A stretch of DNA of 37,210 nt, from NCBI GenBank assembly GCA_027036735.1, contig JALWDU010000048.1, positions 1 to 37,210 on the forward strand, in the 5' to 3' direction. Below, in pieces: positions 20,279 to 29,532 of the stretch. Within the stretch, counting starts at the first letter, position 1, and each line of letters starts with the position of its first letter. The notes beneath the pieces were generated by a model. That model was not told the DNA's origin. It searched no databases and saw only the letters and a program-made list of their open reading frames with translations. Both the position numbers and the translations under genes were made by a program. Source of the stretch: Aquificales bacterium. Lineage in GTDB: Bacteria; Aquificota; Aquificia; Aquificales; QOAS01.

Positions 20279-20529
20279 CTCTCTTCCTCCTTAAGGGATT
20301 TAATTAATCCCATTACCCTCGAATGTTCTATAACTAAGGCTACCCCTATTAGGAAAAATACAACTATCCCCCCTACGGAAAAGATAATCTCCCAAAGACG
20401 GTATTGGTGTTTTAAAAGAATACCTACGGTTCCACCTCCCACCGATAGCAACAAAATGGTTAGAAGTTTAATAATTTCGGTGCGGTATTTTATCTCCTCC
20501 TTTATAGCCTCTCTTTGGTTTTCGGTCAT
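20275..20529 (-). CDS. Small two-TM membrane protein of unknown function
   Basis: 84 aa; charged N-terminus MTENQREAIKEEIKYRTEIIK then two hydrophobic helices. Confidence 0.65.
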   Translation of the reverse strand: MTENQREAIKEEIKYRTEIIKLLTILLLSVGGGTVGILLKHQYRLWEIIFSVGGIVVFFLIGVALVIEHSRVMGLIKSLKEEER

Positions 20530-20553
20530 CTTTTAACCCCTTTAGAGGAAATA

Positions 20554-20570
20554 CCCGCGCAAAGCGCGGG
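20554..20570 (-). repeat. Hairpin CCCGCGC-N3-GCGCGGG downstream of dcd
   Basis: Perfect 7-bp stem with 3-nt loop between the dcd stop and the next minus-strand ORF. Same stem recurs at 34334-34350. Confidence 0.6.
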
Positions 20571-20573
20571 CTC

Positions 20574-21110
20574 TTATTTTCTATAATCGAGAAAAATCTT
20601 TGAGGGAACGACCCCCCGTTGCCCTTGGTATTTTCCGTTATAGGGGTTTTGCGGAATGCGGTCAACCTTTGCGAAGACGAGCTGGCATATCCTCATTTCG
20701 GGGTAAAGCCTTATCGGGTAGCTGTTGGCGTTGTATAGCTCTAAGGTGAGCTGTCCCTTAAAACCGGCGTCGACCCAGCCGGCATTTTCTATAAACAGTC
20801 CAAGCCTTCCCAGGGAACTCCTTCCCTCCACAAAGGCGGTAAGGTCGGGCGGAAGCTCTATATACTCGAGGGTGGTAGCCAGTATAAATTCCTTAGGTTG
20901 GATGAAAAAACCTTCCCTACCAACGGTTTGCCTCTCTATCTCCCACGATGGGTTTTTAACATCTATGTAATCCCCAACGCGGTATCTCGCAATTTCGAAA
21001 CCCAATCGGAGGTCGAGGGAGGAGCACTGAACCAACTCCTCCGAAAAGGGTTCTACTTTTAACTTTCCCTCCGCTATGAGGGTTTTAATCGTTATATCGC
21101 TCAATATCAT
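20574..21110 (-). CDS. dcd: dCTP deaminase
   Basis: 178 aa; MILSDITIKTLI, QCSSLDLRLGFEIARY, FILATTLEYIELPPDLTAFVEGRSSLGRLGLFIENAGWVDAGFKGQLTLELYN. Confidence 0.96.
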   Translation of the reverse strand: MILSDITIKTLIAEGKLKVEPFSEELVQCSSLDLRLGFEIARYRVGDYIDVKNPSWEIERQTVGREGFFIQPKEFILATTLEYIELPPDLTAFVEGRSSLGRLGLFIENAGWVDAGFKGQLTLELYNANSYPIRLYPEMRICQLVFAKVDRIPQNPYNGKYQGQRGVVPSKIFLDYRK

Positions 21111-21162
21111 TAAGAGGTGTTATTTTTAACGGAGAACCCTTAAGGGGGAAAGGGGAAAAGGT

Positions 21163-22050
21163 TCAAGACCTCTTCTTGTAAACGAAAACCGGAATATGTG
21201 CCTTTCTTAGGACTTCCAAACTTACGCTACCCATGAGGATACGTTTTAGACCGGATAACCCCTTATTGGCGACCATAACCATGTCGAAGTTCCCTTGTTG
21301 GAGAACCTCTATAATACCCTCGGCGGGGTCTCTCTCCTCTATATAGACCACCTCGCAGGGGAGACCTTCCTTTTCAAAGCTTTCCTTAATTTGGTTTAAC
21401 CTTTTTTCCTTTTTCTCCCTTATTTGGGGGAGGATATCTATTCCCAACTTCTCGAGTATCGGGAGGTCTATCTCCTCCTCAACGTGGATTAAGGTTACCT
21501 TAGACCCGAAGGGTTTTAAAAATTCTTTTGCATACTCGAGCATAGAGTCGGCTATCTCGGAAAAGTCGTAGGCTATGGCAACGTTTTCCAATTTGTTAAT
21601 GGCGTGTCCCTTAACCACCAAAACCGGTCTTTTCGAGTGTTTAACGACCGCCTCGGAGGTGCTACCGAGCAGTATCCTCTCAACCAAACCCTTCTGGTGT
21701 CCTCCCAAAATGGTGAGGTCAACGTCGAGTTCCTCCTCCTGCTCGACTATAATATCGGCGGGACTGCCTATATCGATGATAGTTTCAACTTCGAAACCCT
21801 CCAATCTTCTCTTTAGGTTTTCGAGAAAGTTTTCCGCCGCCTTTCGTTTGGTTTCTTCTATCTCTTCAACAACGGAAACGTCTATTACGTCAACAACCAT
21901 AGTTTCGGGCATGGAAACATATACAAGGGGAGAGATAACATGAAGGAGATAAAACTTAGGTTTAAACTTACCCCCTATAAACTTCGCCGTATCTATAACC
22001 GCATCGGTAATGTCGGAAAAATCAACGGGAAGCAAAACCTTTTTCAGCAT
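21163..22050 (-). CDS. Universal stress protein, two Usp domains
   Basis: 295 aa; MLKKVLLPVDFSDITDAVIDTAKF...GGHQKGLVERILLGSTSEAVVKHSKRPVLVVKG...NKGLSGLKRILMGSVSLEVLRKAHIPVFVYK. Confidence 0.93.
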   Translation of the reverse strand: MLKKVLLPVDFSDITDAVIDTAKFIGGKFKPKFYLLHVISPLVYVSMPETMVVDVIDVSVVEEIEETKRKAAENFLENLKRRLEGFEVETIIDIGSPADIIVEQEEELDVDLTILGGHQKGLVERILLGSTSEAVVKHSKRPVLVVKGHAINKLENVAIAYDFSEIADSMLEYAKEFLKPFGSKVTLIHVEEEIDLPILEKLGIDILPQIREKKEKRLNQIKESFEKEGLPCEVVYIEERDPAEGIIEVLQQGNFDMVMVANKGLSGLKRILMGSVSLEVLRKAHIPVFVYKKRS

Positions 22051-22088
22051 TTTTCAGCCTCCATCAGTTTAAATTTAAATTTAGAAAC

Positions 22089-22934
22089 TTATTTGACAAA
22101 AACTACCGGTCCTTTGGCGTTATGCATTACGAAATAGGCAACGCTTCCGAGCAGTATCTCCTTTAAAGGACGGGTTCCAAAGGCTCCCATAACGAGAAGG
22201 TCGATATTTCCGTTAGCCTGATACTCCACCAGTTGCTCTTCGGGAAAACCCTTTAGGAGGGTAAAGGTGTAATCGGCATTTTCCTCACCCAGGATTTTGT
22301 CCGCCTCCGCCTTCAGTTGGTCTATCACCTCTTCGGGAAAACTCTCGTTGGGTTCCACGAAAATAACCTCTAAATTCGCCCCGTATCCCTTCGCCAATTC
22401 CGCCCCAACCTTTAAAGCCTTTCTTGCAACGGGGGAGCCGTCGAAGGCTATTCCAATCCTCTTTATGGGTTTGTAGTTATCCCTCGACACAAAAACGGGA
22501 CAGGGAGCTTTTCTTATAACCCTCTCGGCGGTCGAACCTATTAAAACACCCTTTACCAGGTGCATACCCTTATACCCGACAAAAATCAGGTCGTCCTCAT
22601 CGGCTTCCGCGGCTATCTCTTCGTAAGGAATACCTTCTACCTGCACCAGCGAAACCTTAGCCCCCTTCTGTCTCCCCAGTTCGGCGAACTCCTGAAACAG
22701 AACATCGGCTTTTTTCTCGAGGGCTTCCTTTACCTTTTGGGAAATACCCAGGTAGAAGGTAAAACCTAATATTCCCGCCAGGTCTTCGAGCAAAGTCTCG
22801 TCTAAAAGCCTCTTGTCTATTACGTAGATTCCGACAACCGGAATGTTTAACTTAGACCCCAAATCGAAGGCGTAATTAGCCGCGGCATAAGATGAGGGGC
22901 TTCCGTCGAAGCCGACTATAAGCCTTTTAATCAT
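22089..22934 (-). CDS. Universal stress protein, two Usp domains
   Basis: 281 aa; MIKRLIVGFDGSPSSYAAANYAF...GYKGMHLVKGVLIGSTAERVIRKAPCPVFVSR...GAFGTRPLKEILLGSVAYFVMHNAKGPVVFVK. Confidence 0.93.
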   Translation of the reverse strand: MIKRLIVGFDGSPSSYAAANYAFDLGSKLNIPVVGIYVIDKRLLDETLLEDLAGILGFTFYLGISQKVKEALEKKADVLFQEFAELGRQKGAKVSLVQVEGIPYEEIAAEADEDDLIFVGYKGMHLVKGVLIGSTAERVIRKAPCPVFVSRDNYKPIKRIGIAFDGSPVARKALKVGAELAKGYGANLEVIFVEPNESFPEEVIDQLKAEADKILGEENADYTFTLLKGFPEEQLVEYQANGNIDLLVMGAFGTRPLKEILLGSVAYFVMHNAKGPVVFVK

Positions 22935-22977
22935 AAAGAAAAATCGTAAGCCCTAAAGGGGAAAGAGAAAAGGAAAC

Positions 22978-23601
22978 TTATCCGTCGTAAGAACCGCTTT
23001 GATAGAGATTCTCCTCCGGGCGGTAGGGTTCGCCACCCCAGGGTTTTTTTCCGTAAAAGGCGGTATTTTCATCCTCCACATTTGTAAAGACGGCGTGGGA
23101 GGTATTTACCCTCCTTAGGTCGGAATTAATAAACCTTACATTCCTCAAATTGGCTTTTTCCAAAGAGGAACCGGTCATGTCAACATTTTCAAATACGGAA
23201 TCCCTTATTAGGGCAAATCTGAAATCGCTCTTCTTCATAGGGTTATCTTTAAAAATAACCTCCGAAAGTTTCGATTCCTGAAAATTTGCCACGTTTAGGA
23301 ATGCCCCCTCAAAGTTGACCTTTTCCAGCTCTGCACCTCTAAAGTTTGCCCTCTGCAGGAAGGCATCTTTAAAGGAGCAGTTGATAAGTTTCGCACCCGC
23401 AAAGTTTATTTCGGGAATGTAAGCCCCGTTGAAGTTGCAATTTATAAGCGTAGCGCCAGCGAAATCGGCGGCTGTCATAGACGCATCGCTGAAATTTGCG
23501 TTTTCTATGGTCATTCCTCTAAAATTGGCAAAAGTCAAATCCATTCCCTCGAAGTTTCCACCCTCTGCGAGGATTTTCTTTATGTCAACTTTCTTAGGCA
23601 T
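22978..23601 (-). CDS. Pentapeptide-repeat protein
   Basis: Tandem A(N/D)(L/F)xx units: LTFANFRGMTIENANFSDASMTAADFAGATLINCNFNGAYIPEINFAGAKLINCSFKDAFLQRANFRGAELEKVNFEGAFLNVANF. Start at MPKKVDIKK. Confidence 0.92.
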   Translation of the reverse strand: MPKKVDIKKILAEGGNFEGMDLTFANFRGMTIENANFSDASMTAADFAGATLINCNFNGAYIPEINFAGAKLINCSFKDAFLQRANFRGAELEKVNFEGAFLNVANFQESKLSEVIFKDNPMKKSDFRFALIRDSVFENVDMTGSSLEKANLRNVRFINSDLRRVNTSHAVFTNVEDENTAFYGKKPWGGEPYRPEENLYQSGSYDG

Positions 23602-23713
23602 AGACCACAACCTCCCTTCAAGGGTTTTCTTTCAAATTAACCCATTTGGGGGAGGAGTTATATGGGGAAAGTCCTTTAGGGGAAGAGTGGGGAAAGGTAA
23701 AAAGGTTAACCCG

Positions 23714-24076
23714 TTAGGAATGGGTTGTATTTTGGAATTGAACTTTTTGAGAGGGGTTTTTATTTTCTCCTTTAGCGGCAGATTTGCTTTGCTCGATTTC
23801 CTTTTTGGGTTTAAAAACTTTTCTAACTATTAGGGGTTCTTGGAGAATGAATTCTCTCTTTATAGGAAAACTGTATTTTCCTTTATTGGTTTTCAAACGA
23901 ACATAAATATTCTGACTATCTTTCCAAAAAATAGTGGCATTTTCAAGCTTGCACCAAGTAAATTTATAATTATAATTATTTGAAACTTGGATTTTAACGG
24001 GAATTTGTTCTTCGGTTTGTAAAAAATAACAGTAATTTCCTTTAAGGAATATTGTCTTCTTTACAAAGAAACCCAT
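23714..24076 (-). CDS. AT-rich ORF, likely C-terminal portion of the membrane protein at 24042-24830
   Basis: 120 aa; the open frame extends 5' of the Met at 24076 into VSFLNFYFLIGPLMGFFVKKTIFLKGNYCYFLQ, overlapping the upstream ORF in the +1 frame. Confidence 0.5.
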   Translation of the reverse strand: MGFFVKKTIFLKGNYCYFLQTEEQIPVKIQVSNNYNYKFTWCKLENATIFWKDSQNIYVRLKTNKGKYSFPIKREFILQEPLIVRKVFKPKKEIEQSKSAAKGENKNPSQKVQFQNTTHS

Positions 24077-24830
24077 AAGAGGACCTATAAGAAAATAAAA
24101 ATTTAGAAAACTTACAAAACCTTATTGTTAGACTCCATAGAATAATGCCTAAGTATGTATCTTTGGTTAGAAGATACATTAAATTTTCTTTTAATTCATA
24201 TTTATAGTTTTTATAACCAAAGAAGATTAGTAAATGTAGAAAAGATAAAAGCAAAATTCCTAATTCTCGATTATACTTCTTAAAAAAAGCTATTTTTAAA
24301 TTTTCAGGCGCAAAAACTAAGTAGAAAAATCCTCCTAAAAGAAATAAAAATAGAAATAAATATATAAATGAATGATACTTTCTTAAAAAGTCTTTTACAA
24401 TTTTTAAAATATTTTTGTTTCTGCTGTTTAAAAGAAATAAGGTGGGTATTAAGAAAATTACTATTAAATCAATGATTGTAACTAGAATATTTGCAATATA
24501 TATCCAGTTTAGGGTTTCTAATAGACGATAAAAGCCCCATATAAATAATAGAATTGCTAAGGGTAATAATAGCCCAAATACAAGACTTAAAATTATTAAA
24601 GGTCCCAAAAATAGGCTTAAAATTAGAGAAAAAGTTAAAGTTTCTATAGTAATGGGTATTAGAGTTCCATAACTTAAAAAAATTTTTAGCTCCAAAATTA
24701 CAGCAAATGTATATATAAGAGTTGGAAAGAAAAGAAATTTATATTTATCAAAAAATTTATATATAATTAAATCCCCTATAGACTTTTTATTTCCGTTTAT
24801 TTTTATTTTATTTTTTAGGTTCCACCACAT
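24042..24830 (-). CDS. AT-rich multi-pass membrane protein of unknown function
   Basis: 262 aa with many predicted TM segments; start overlaps the 3' end of thrS by 23 nt. Confidence 0.6.
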   Translation of the reverse strand: MWWNLKNKIKINGNKKSIGDLIIYKFFDKYKFLFFPTLIYTFAVILELKIFLSYGTLIPITIETLTFSLILSLFLGPLIILSLVFGLLLPLAILLFIWGFYRLLETLNWIYIANILVTIIDLIVIFLIPTLFLLNSRNKNILKIVKDFLRKYHSFIYLFLFLFLLGGFFYLVFAPENLKIAFFKKYNRELGILLLSFLHLLIFFGYKNYKYELKENLMYLLTKDTYLGIILWSLTIRFCKFSKFLFSYRSSYGFLCKEDNIP

Positions 24831-26817
24831 TTCCCTTCTCTTCCTCTATCCGTTTTTTCAAAAACTCCACAAACTCATCAACAGTCATAGTTCCCAGATT
24901 CTTACCCTCTTTTTTACCCCTAACCGAAACGGTGTTGTTTTCCATTTCCTTATCGCCCACAACCACCATGTAGGGGATTTTTAGCAATTCCGCTTTACGG
25001 ATTTTTGCTCCTAAACTTTCCTCCGAGAGGTCTATTTCAACCCTAAAACCTTCCCTTTTGAGGGTTTCGGCTACCTTTTTCGCATACTCATTGTGTCTAT
25101 CGGCAATAGGTAAAACCACCACTTGGGTGGGTGCTATCCATAGGGGCAATAACCCCGCGGTGTGTTCCAATAGAACACCGGTAAACCTCTCGATGGAACC
25201 TAATACCGCCCTGTGAACCATATAGGGGCGGTGGGGTTTGTTATCGGGACCTATATAGGTCATATCAAACCTTTCGGGGAGGTTGAAGTCGAACTGGATG
25301 GTTGAAAGCTGCCAGAACCTCCCTATGGCGTCCTTTACCTTTATGTCGATTTTGGGACCGTAGAACGCTCCGCCACCCTCGTCGTATTCGTAATCGAGAC
25401 CGAGATCTTCCACCGCCTTAATGAGTGCGTTGGTTGCAACCTCCCACTGGCGGTCGCTTCCGACCGATTTTTCGGGACGGGTGGAGATGTATATTTTGTA
25501 TTCGTCGAAGCCGAAAACTTTTAATATGTCGAGCGCGAACTGAAGCGCTCCCTTAATCTCGTCGTTGACCTGCTCCTCGGTGCAGATGATATGGGCGTCG
25601 TCTTGGGTGAAGCCCCTAACCCTTAGAAGTCCGTGGAGAACACCCGAGAGCTCATACCTGTAAACGGTTCCCAGTTCGAAAAACCTTAAGGGGAGTTCCT
25701 TATAGCTTCTGACTTTGGATTTGTATATCGCTATGTGGAATGGGCAGTTCATCGGTTTGACGTAGTAGGTCTCATTGTCCATCTCCATAGGGGGGAACAT
25801 GTTTTCCTTGTAAAACTCCAAGTGTCCGGAGGTTTCCCACAGAACCGATTTTCCCACGTGGGGAGTATAGACGAATTGGTAACCCCTCTTGTAGTGTTCA
25901 TCCCTTAAAAAGTCCTCGAGGAGTTTCCTGTAAAGCGCACCCCTCGGGAGCCAGAGAATTAATCCCGCCCCTATATTTTGGTCTATAGTGAAGAATTCGA
26001 GTTCCTTTCCGAGTTTCCTGTGGTCCCTCTTTTTGACCTCCTCGAGGAAATTGAGGTAATTCTTCAGGTCTTTTTTAGTCCAAAAGGCTACCCCGTAGAT
26101 CCGCTGGAGCATCGGCTGGTCGCTTCTGCCCATCCAGTAGGCGCCGGCTATATGGGAGAGCTTGAACTCGCCCGCCTTACCGGTGGAGGGCAGGTGGGGA
26201 CCCCTACAGAGGTCGACAAAGTCTCCCTGTTTGTAGATAGTTATAGGTTCCCCTTCGGGGATTCTATCTATTATTTGGAGTTTGTACTTTTCGCCGAGCT
26301 CGCTAAAGAGCTTTTTAGCCTCCTCCCTCGATAGCTCTATCCGCTCGATGGGGAGGTCTCTTTTAACGATTTCTCGCATCTTCTCCTCTATCTTGGGTAG
26401 GTCTTCCTCTTTGAGGTGGACCCCTTCAACCTCAACGTCGTAAAAGAAGCCGTTTTCGGTGGTGGGACCTATGCCGAGATGGACGTTTTTCCTGCCGTAT
26501 ATCTCGCTCAGAGCCTGCGCCAAGATGTGGGCTAAAGTGTGGCGCATTATCTCAAGTCCCTCTTTGGAACCTTTGTAAATGGGTTTAATCTCAGCCGAAT
26601 AGGTTAGGGGTGTGTGTACGTCGTAAATGCCGCTTTCGGAGGCTTTGCTGTCGGATAGGAGTTCCTCTTTGGGTTTTTCCTCTTTTGTCTCCTCCAATGG
26701 TTTAACAACCGCACCTATGGCACCCTTTATGTTTAACTTTTCAAATATTTCGCCTATGGTTATCCCCTTGGGGAATTCGTATTCTTGACCTTTAAAGAGG
26801 ACTTTAATCTTTTCCAT
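24808..26817 (-). CDS. thrS: Threonyl-tRNA synthetase
   Basis: 669 aa; MRHTLAHILAQALSEIYG, GPHLPSTGKAGEFKL, MNCPFHIAIYKSKVRSYKELPLRFFELGTVYRYELSGVLHGLLRVRGFTQDDAHI, HRAVLGSIERFTGVLLEH. Confidence 0.98.
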   Translation of the reverse strand: MEKIKVLFKGQEYEFPKGITIGEIFEKLNIKGAIGAVVKPLEETKEEKPKEELLSDSKASESGIYDVHTPLTYSAEIKPIYKGSKEGLEIMRHTLAHILAQALSEIYGRKNVHLGIGPTTENGFFYDVEVEGVHLKEEDLPKIEEKMREIVKRDLPIERIELSREEAKKLFSELGEKYKLQIIDRIPEGEPITIYKQGDFVDLCRGPHLPSTGKAGEFKLSHIAGAYWMGRSDQPMLQRIYGVAFWTKKDLKNYLNFLEEVKKRDHRKLGKELEFFTIDQNIGAGLILWLPRGALYRKLLEDFLRDEHYKRGYQFVYTPHVGKSVLWETSGHLEFYKENMFPPMEMDNETYYVKPMNCPFHIAIYKSKVRSYKELPLRFFELGTVYRYELSGVLHGLLRVRGFTQDDAHIICTEEQVNDEIKGALQFALDILKVFGFDEYKIYISTRPEKSVGSDRQWEVATNALIKAVEDLGLDYEYDEGGGAFYGPKIDIKVKDAIGRFWQLSTIQFDFNLPERFDMTYIGPDNKPHRPYMVHRAVLGSIERFTGVLLEHTAGLLPLWIAPTQVVVLPIADRHNEYAKKVAETLKREGFRVEIDLSEESLGAKIRKAELLKIPYMVVVGDKEMENNTVSVRGKKEGKNLGTMTVDEFVEFLKKRIEEEKGNVVEPKK

Positions 26818-26901
26818 CGTAAGGAGTTAAATTTTAAAAACCCACTTATACTTTATTCGAAGAGCGCTTAATTCCAAATAGGTGATTAATAATATTTTTT
26901 C

Positions 26902-28041
26902 ATGTCCATGAAAAGGAAAGTTGTTTTCATATTACCTTTTGGTGTATTCCTATTAACATCCTGTATTCAGCCTCCACAAGGTCAGCTCTCTAATAAAGAG
27001 GAAAATGCCGATTACATTAAAGCGGCGCAATTTTTTAACCGTCTAGGAATGGCGGCTATGGTTGAGGAAAACTATTCCAAAGCTATAGCCAATTTTAAAA
27101 AGGCTGTGAAACTAAACCCCAGAGACCCCGAACTGTGGAAAAATTTGGGAGAAGCCTATACCGCTGCGAAGTTTTACAGAAAGGCTGAAAATGCATTCCG
27201 TAGAGCTTTAACTTTAAAACCCGATTATGGAGAAGTCTATTATGACATGGGGGTTCTTTATACCGAATGGGGAAAATATAGAGAAGCAGAAAAATGGTTT
27301 AAAAAAGCCTCTTCCATGGATATTTACGAAGATAGATATAAAGCTTATCATGCCCTAGCCCAGCTTTATAAAAAACAGAATATGCAAAACTTATACGCTA
27401 AAGCTTTGCAAAAATCTGTAGACCTTTATCCGAGATATAAGAAAGGCTTACTGGAACTAGCCCGGTATTATACAGAAAAAGGGGAGTATACCAAAGCCGA
27501 AGGCTATTATATCAAGTATCTATCCGTGTATCCCAATGATTGGAAAGTTGCTATGGAATTTGCTCAAGTCCTGGCAAAAGAGGGAAAATATTCCGAGGCT
27601 AAAAGGTTATTGAGAAAGGTGATAGATACAGCGCAAAATCCGCAGGTAGTTGAAGAGGCTTACAGATTGGTTCAACAAATACTTGTAGAGGAGGCTAAAC
27701 AGAAACTAAAAGAGGATAAAAAGAATAAAGAATCCAAAAATTTTGAGAAAAATCTTTATAAGAGGTTAGCAAACACTCTCTATATGCAGTTTGTAAGCTT
27801 TAAAGGTATTCAAAAGCAAAGCGGTAATAGTCATTGGACCTACGCCACCGGGAACGGGAGTTATGTAGGAAGCCTTAGTTTTAACCCGTTCAAAATCGAC
27901 ATCTCCGACTATTTTGCCGTTAACTTTAGAAATTCCCACATCGATAACCACCGCACCATCTTTGACCATATCTTCCTTAATGAGGTGGGGGACACCGGTG
28001 GCGGATATAAGAATATCGGCATTCAGGGTATGTTTTTTTAG
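26902..28041 (+). CDS. TPR-repeat lipoprotein; last ~276 nt antisense to folD, so true 3' end uncertain
   Basis: Signal peptide with lipobox LLTSC, then TPR units (NYSKAIANFKKAVKLNPRDPELWKNLGEAYTAAKFYRKAENAFRRALTLKPDYGEVYYDMGVLY). From about 27766 the reading frame is the antisense of folD. Confidence 0.7.
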   Translation: MSMKRKVVFILPFGVFLLTSCIQPPQGQLSNKEENADYIKAAQFFNRLGMAAMVEENYSKAIANFKKAVKLNPRDPELWKNLGEAYTAAKFYRKAENAFRRALTLKPDYGEVYYDMGVLYTEWGKYREAEKWFKKASSMDIYEDRYKAYHALAQLYKKQNMQNLYAKALQKSVDLYPRYKKGLLELARYYTEKGEYTKAEGYYIKYLSVYPNDWKVAMEFAQVLAKEGKYSEAKRLLRKVIDTAQNPQVVEEAYRLVQQILVEEAKQKLKEDKKNKESKNFEKNLYKRLANTLYMQFVSFKGIQKQSGNSHWTYATGNGSYVGSLSFNPFKIDISDYFAVNFRNSHIDNHRTIFDHIFLNEVGDTGGGYKNIGIQGMFF

Positions 28042-28626
28042 GTCGCGGGTATAGATATGACAAACCGTAACGGTGGCGTTATTATTTAGGAGCAACACCG
28101 AAAGGGGTTTACCAACTATATAACCCGCTCCTACAACGGTTATATCCTTTCCCTTTACATCTATCCCGTAGTGGTCGAGAAGAATTTTTATCCCCAAAGG
28201 GGTGCAGGGAATAAAACCGCTATCGAGGTTCGCGATTAATTTACCCATATTTTCGGGGTGAAACCCGTCCACATCCTTATCGGGTCTAATGGTTTCTATT
28301 ACCCTTTGGGGGTTTATATGTTTCGGCAAGGGGAGTTGAACCAATATTCCGTCCACTTTCGGGTCTTCGTTTAATTCTTTAACCAATTGGAGGAGTTTCT
28401 CTTCCTCCGTATCCTCCGATAGGTGGTGGAAAATCGATTCGATACCCACCTTTTGACAAGCCTTCCTTTTGTTGTTTACATAGACCACGCTGGCGGGGTC
28501 ATCTCCCACCAAAACGACGGCTAAAGAGGGTTTTCTGAAGCCTTTGGAGGTATATTTCTCTATTTCTTCCTTTAAACGTTCCCTGTAAATGCGCGATACT
28601 TCCCGTCCGTCGAGAATAGTAGCCAT
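27766..28626 (-). CDS. folD: Bifunctional methylenetetrahydrofolate dehydrogenase/cyclohydrolase
   Basis: [113 protein letters not shown]. Confidence 0.97.
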   Translation of the reverse strand: MATILDGREVSRIYRERLKEEIEKYTSKGFRKPSLAVVLVGDDPASVVYVNNKRKACQKVGIESIFHHLSEDTEEEKLLQLVKELNEDPKVDGILVQLPLPKHINPQRVIETIRPDKDVDGFHPENMGKLIANLDSGFIPCTPLGIKILLDHYGIDVKGKDITVVGAGYIVGKPLSVLLLNNNATVTVCHIYTRDLKKHTLNADILISATGVPHLIKEDMVKDGAVVIDVGISKVNGKIVGDVDFERVKTKASYITPVPGGVGPMTITALLLNTFKAYKLHIESVC

Positions 28627-28656
28627 TAAGTTTTTTTCATTATCCACAATCAAAAG

Positions 28657-28671
28657 CCCGCCTTCGGCGGG
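28657..28671. repeat. Hairpin CCCGCC-TTC-GGCGGG between divergent folD and peroxiredoxin
   Basis: Perfect 6-bp stem and 3-nt loop read directly. Confidence 0.5.
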
Positions 28672-28739
28672 GAAAACGCTTCAAAAATTTAATAATTCTG
28701 TAATAAAAACCATTTATAACGTTTATGACAAAGACGCTA

Positions 28740-28768
28740 TTGACAATTTATTGACTATAAGCTATATT
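28740..28768 (+). promoter_or_regulatory. Predicted sigma70-type promoter TTGACA-N17-TATATT for peroxiredoxin
   Basis: -35 at 28740-28745, -10 at 28763-28768; AAGGAGG SD and ATG at 28808 downstream. Confidence 0.65.
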
Positions 28769-28807
28769 TTAGGAAACGAAAAAAATTTGCAAAAAGGAGG
28801 TTGGACT

Positions 28808-29476
28808 ATGAGCCTACTACTGCAAAAATTCCCCGAAATGGAAGTGGTTACCACCCACGGTGTTATAAAGCTTCCCGACCACTTCACCAGCCAAGGTAAA
28901 GGTTTCGTTCTCTTCTCCCACCCGGCGGACTTTACCCCCGTATGCACCACCGAGTTTGTCGAATTCCAAAAGAGACAAGAGGAGTTCCGCAAAGAGGGTT
29001 TTGAACTAATCGGTCTGTCCGTGGACCAGGTATTTTCCCACATCAAGTGGATTGATTGGATTAAGGAAAAACTCGGTGTGGAAATTCAATTCCCCATTAT
29101 CGCCGACGACACCGGGGAAATCGGCAGAACCCTCGGTATGATTCCCGAAGGAAAGACCAAAACCGTTAGAAGCGTTTACATCGTTGACAAAAACGGTATC
29201 GTTCAGGCTATCATCACCTATCCCTACGACGTCGGTCGTAACGTTGACGAGGTCTTGAGATTTGTCAAGGCTCTCAACGTTTCCCAGGCTAACGGCGTTG
29301 CCATGCCCGCAAACTGGGGTGTTGACCAAATCGAATGGAAACCCAACTCCCTTATCGGCAATAAGGTTATTATTCCTCCCGCGGCGGACATCGAAACCGC
29401 TAAAAAACGTCTCGAAGCCGCCGAAAGGGGCGAAATCGAGTGCTTCGACTGGTGGTTCTGCTGCAAATCCCTCTAA
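28808..29476 (+). CDS. Peroxiredoxin (AhpC/TSA, Prx6/archaeal type)
   Basis: 222 aa; [22 protein letters not shown] and C-terminal extension [15 protein letters not shown]. The tracked ORF start at 28589 is too far upstream; AAGGAGG precedes ATG 28808. Confidence 0.95.
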   Translation: MSLLLQKFPEMEVVTTHGVIKLPDHFTSQGKGFVLFSHPADFTPVCTTEFVEFQKRQEEFRKEGFELIGLSVDQVFSHIKWIDWIKEKLGVEIQFPIIADDTGEIGRTLGMIPEGKTKTVRSVYIVDKNGIVQAIITYPYDVGRNVDEVLRFVKALNVSQANGVAMPANWGVDQIEWKPNSLIGNKVIIPPAADIETAKKRLEAAERGEIECFDWWFCCKSL

Positions 29477-29532
29477 TTTCTCTTTTTATCCAATCTTTGT
29501 TTTACCCTTCCTTTTGAGACACTATTTCCTTT

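Noticed and set aside
22978-23601. Regular short-period repeat possibly a CRISPR or DNA tandem repeat
   Set aside because: The periodicity is at protein level (pentapeptide repeats); DNA units are not near-identical and there are no spacers.
23429-23833. 134-aa plus-strand ORF opposite the pentapeptide-repeat gene
   Set aside because: Antisense to a clear repeat protein and running into intergenic sequence; no recognisable domain.
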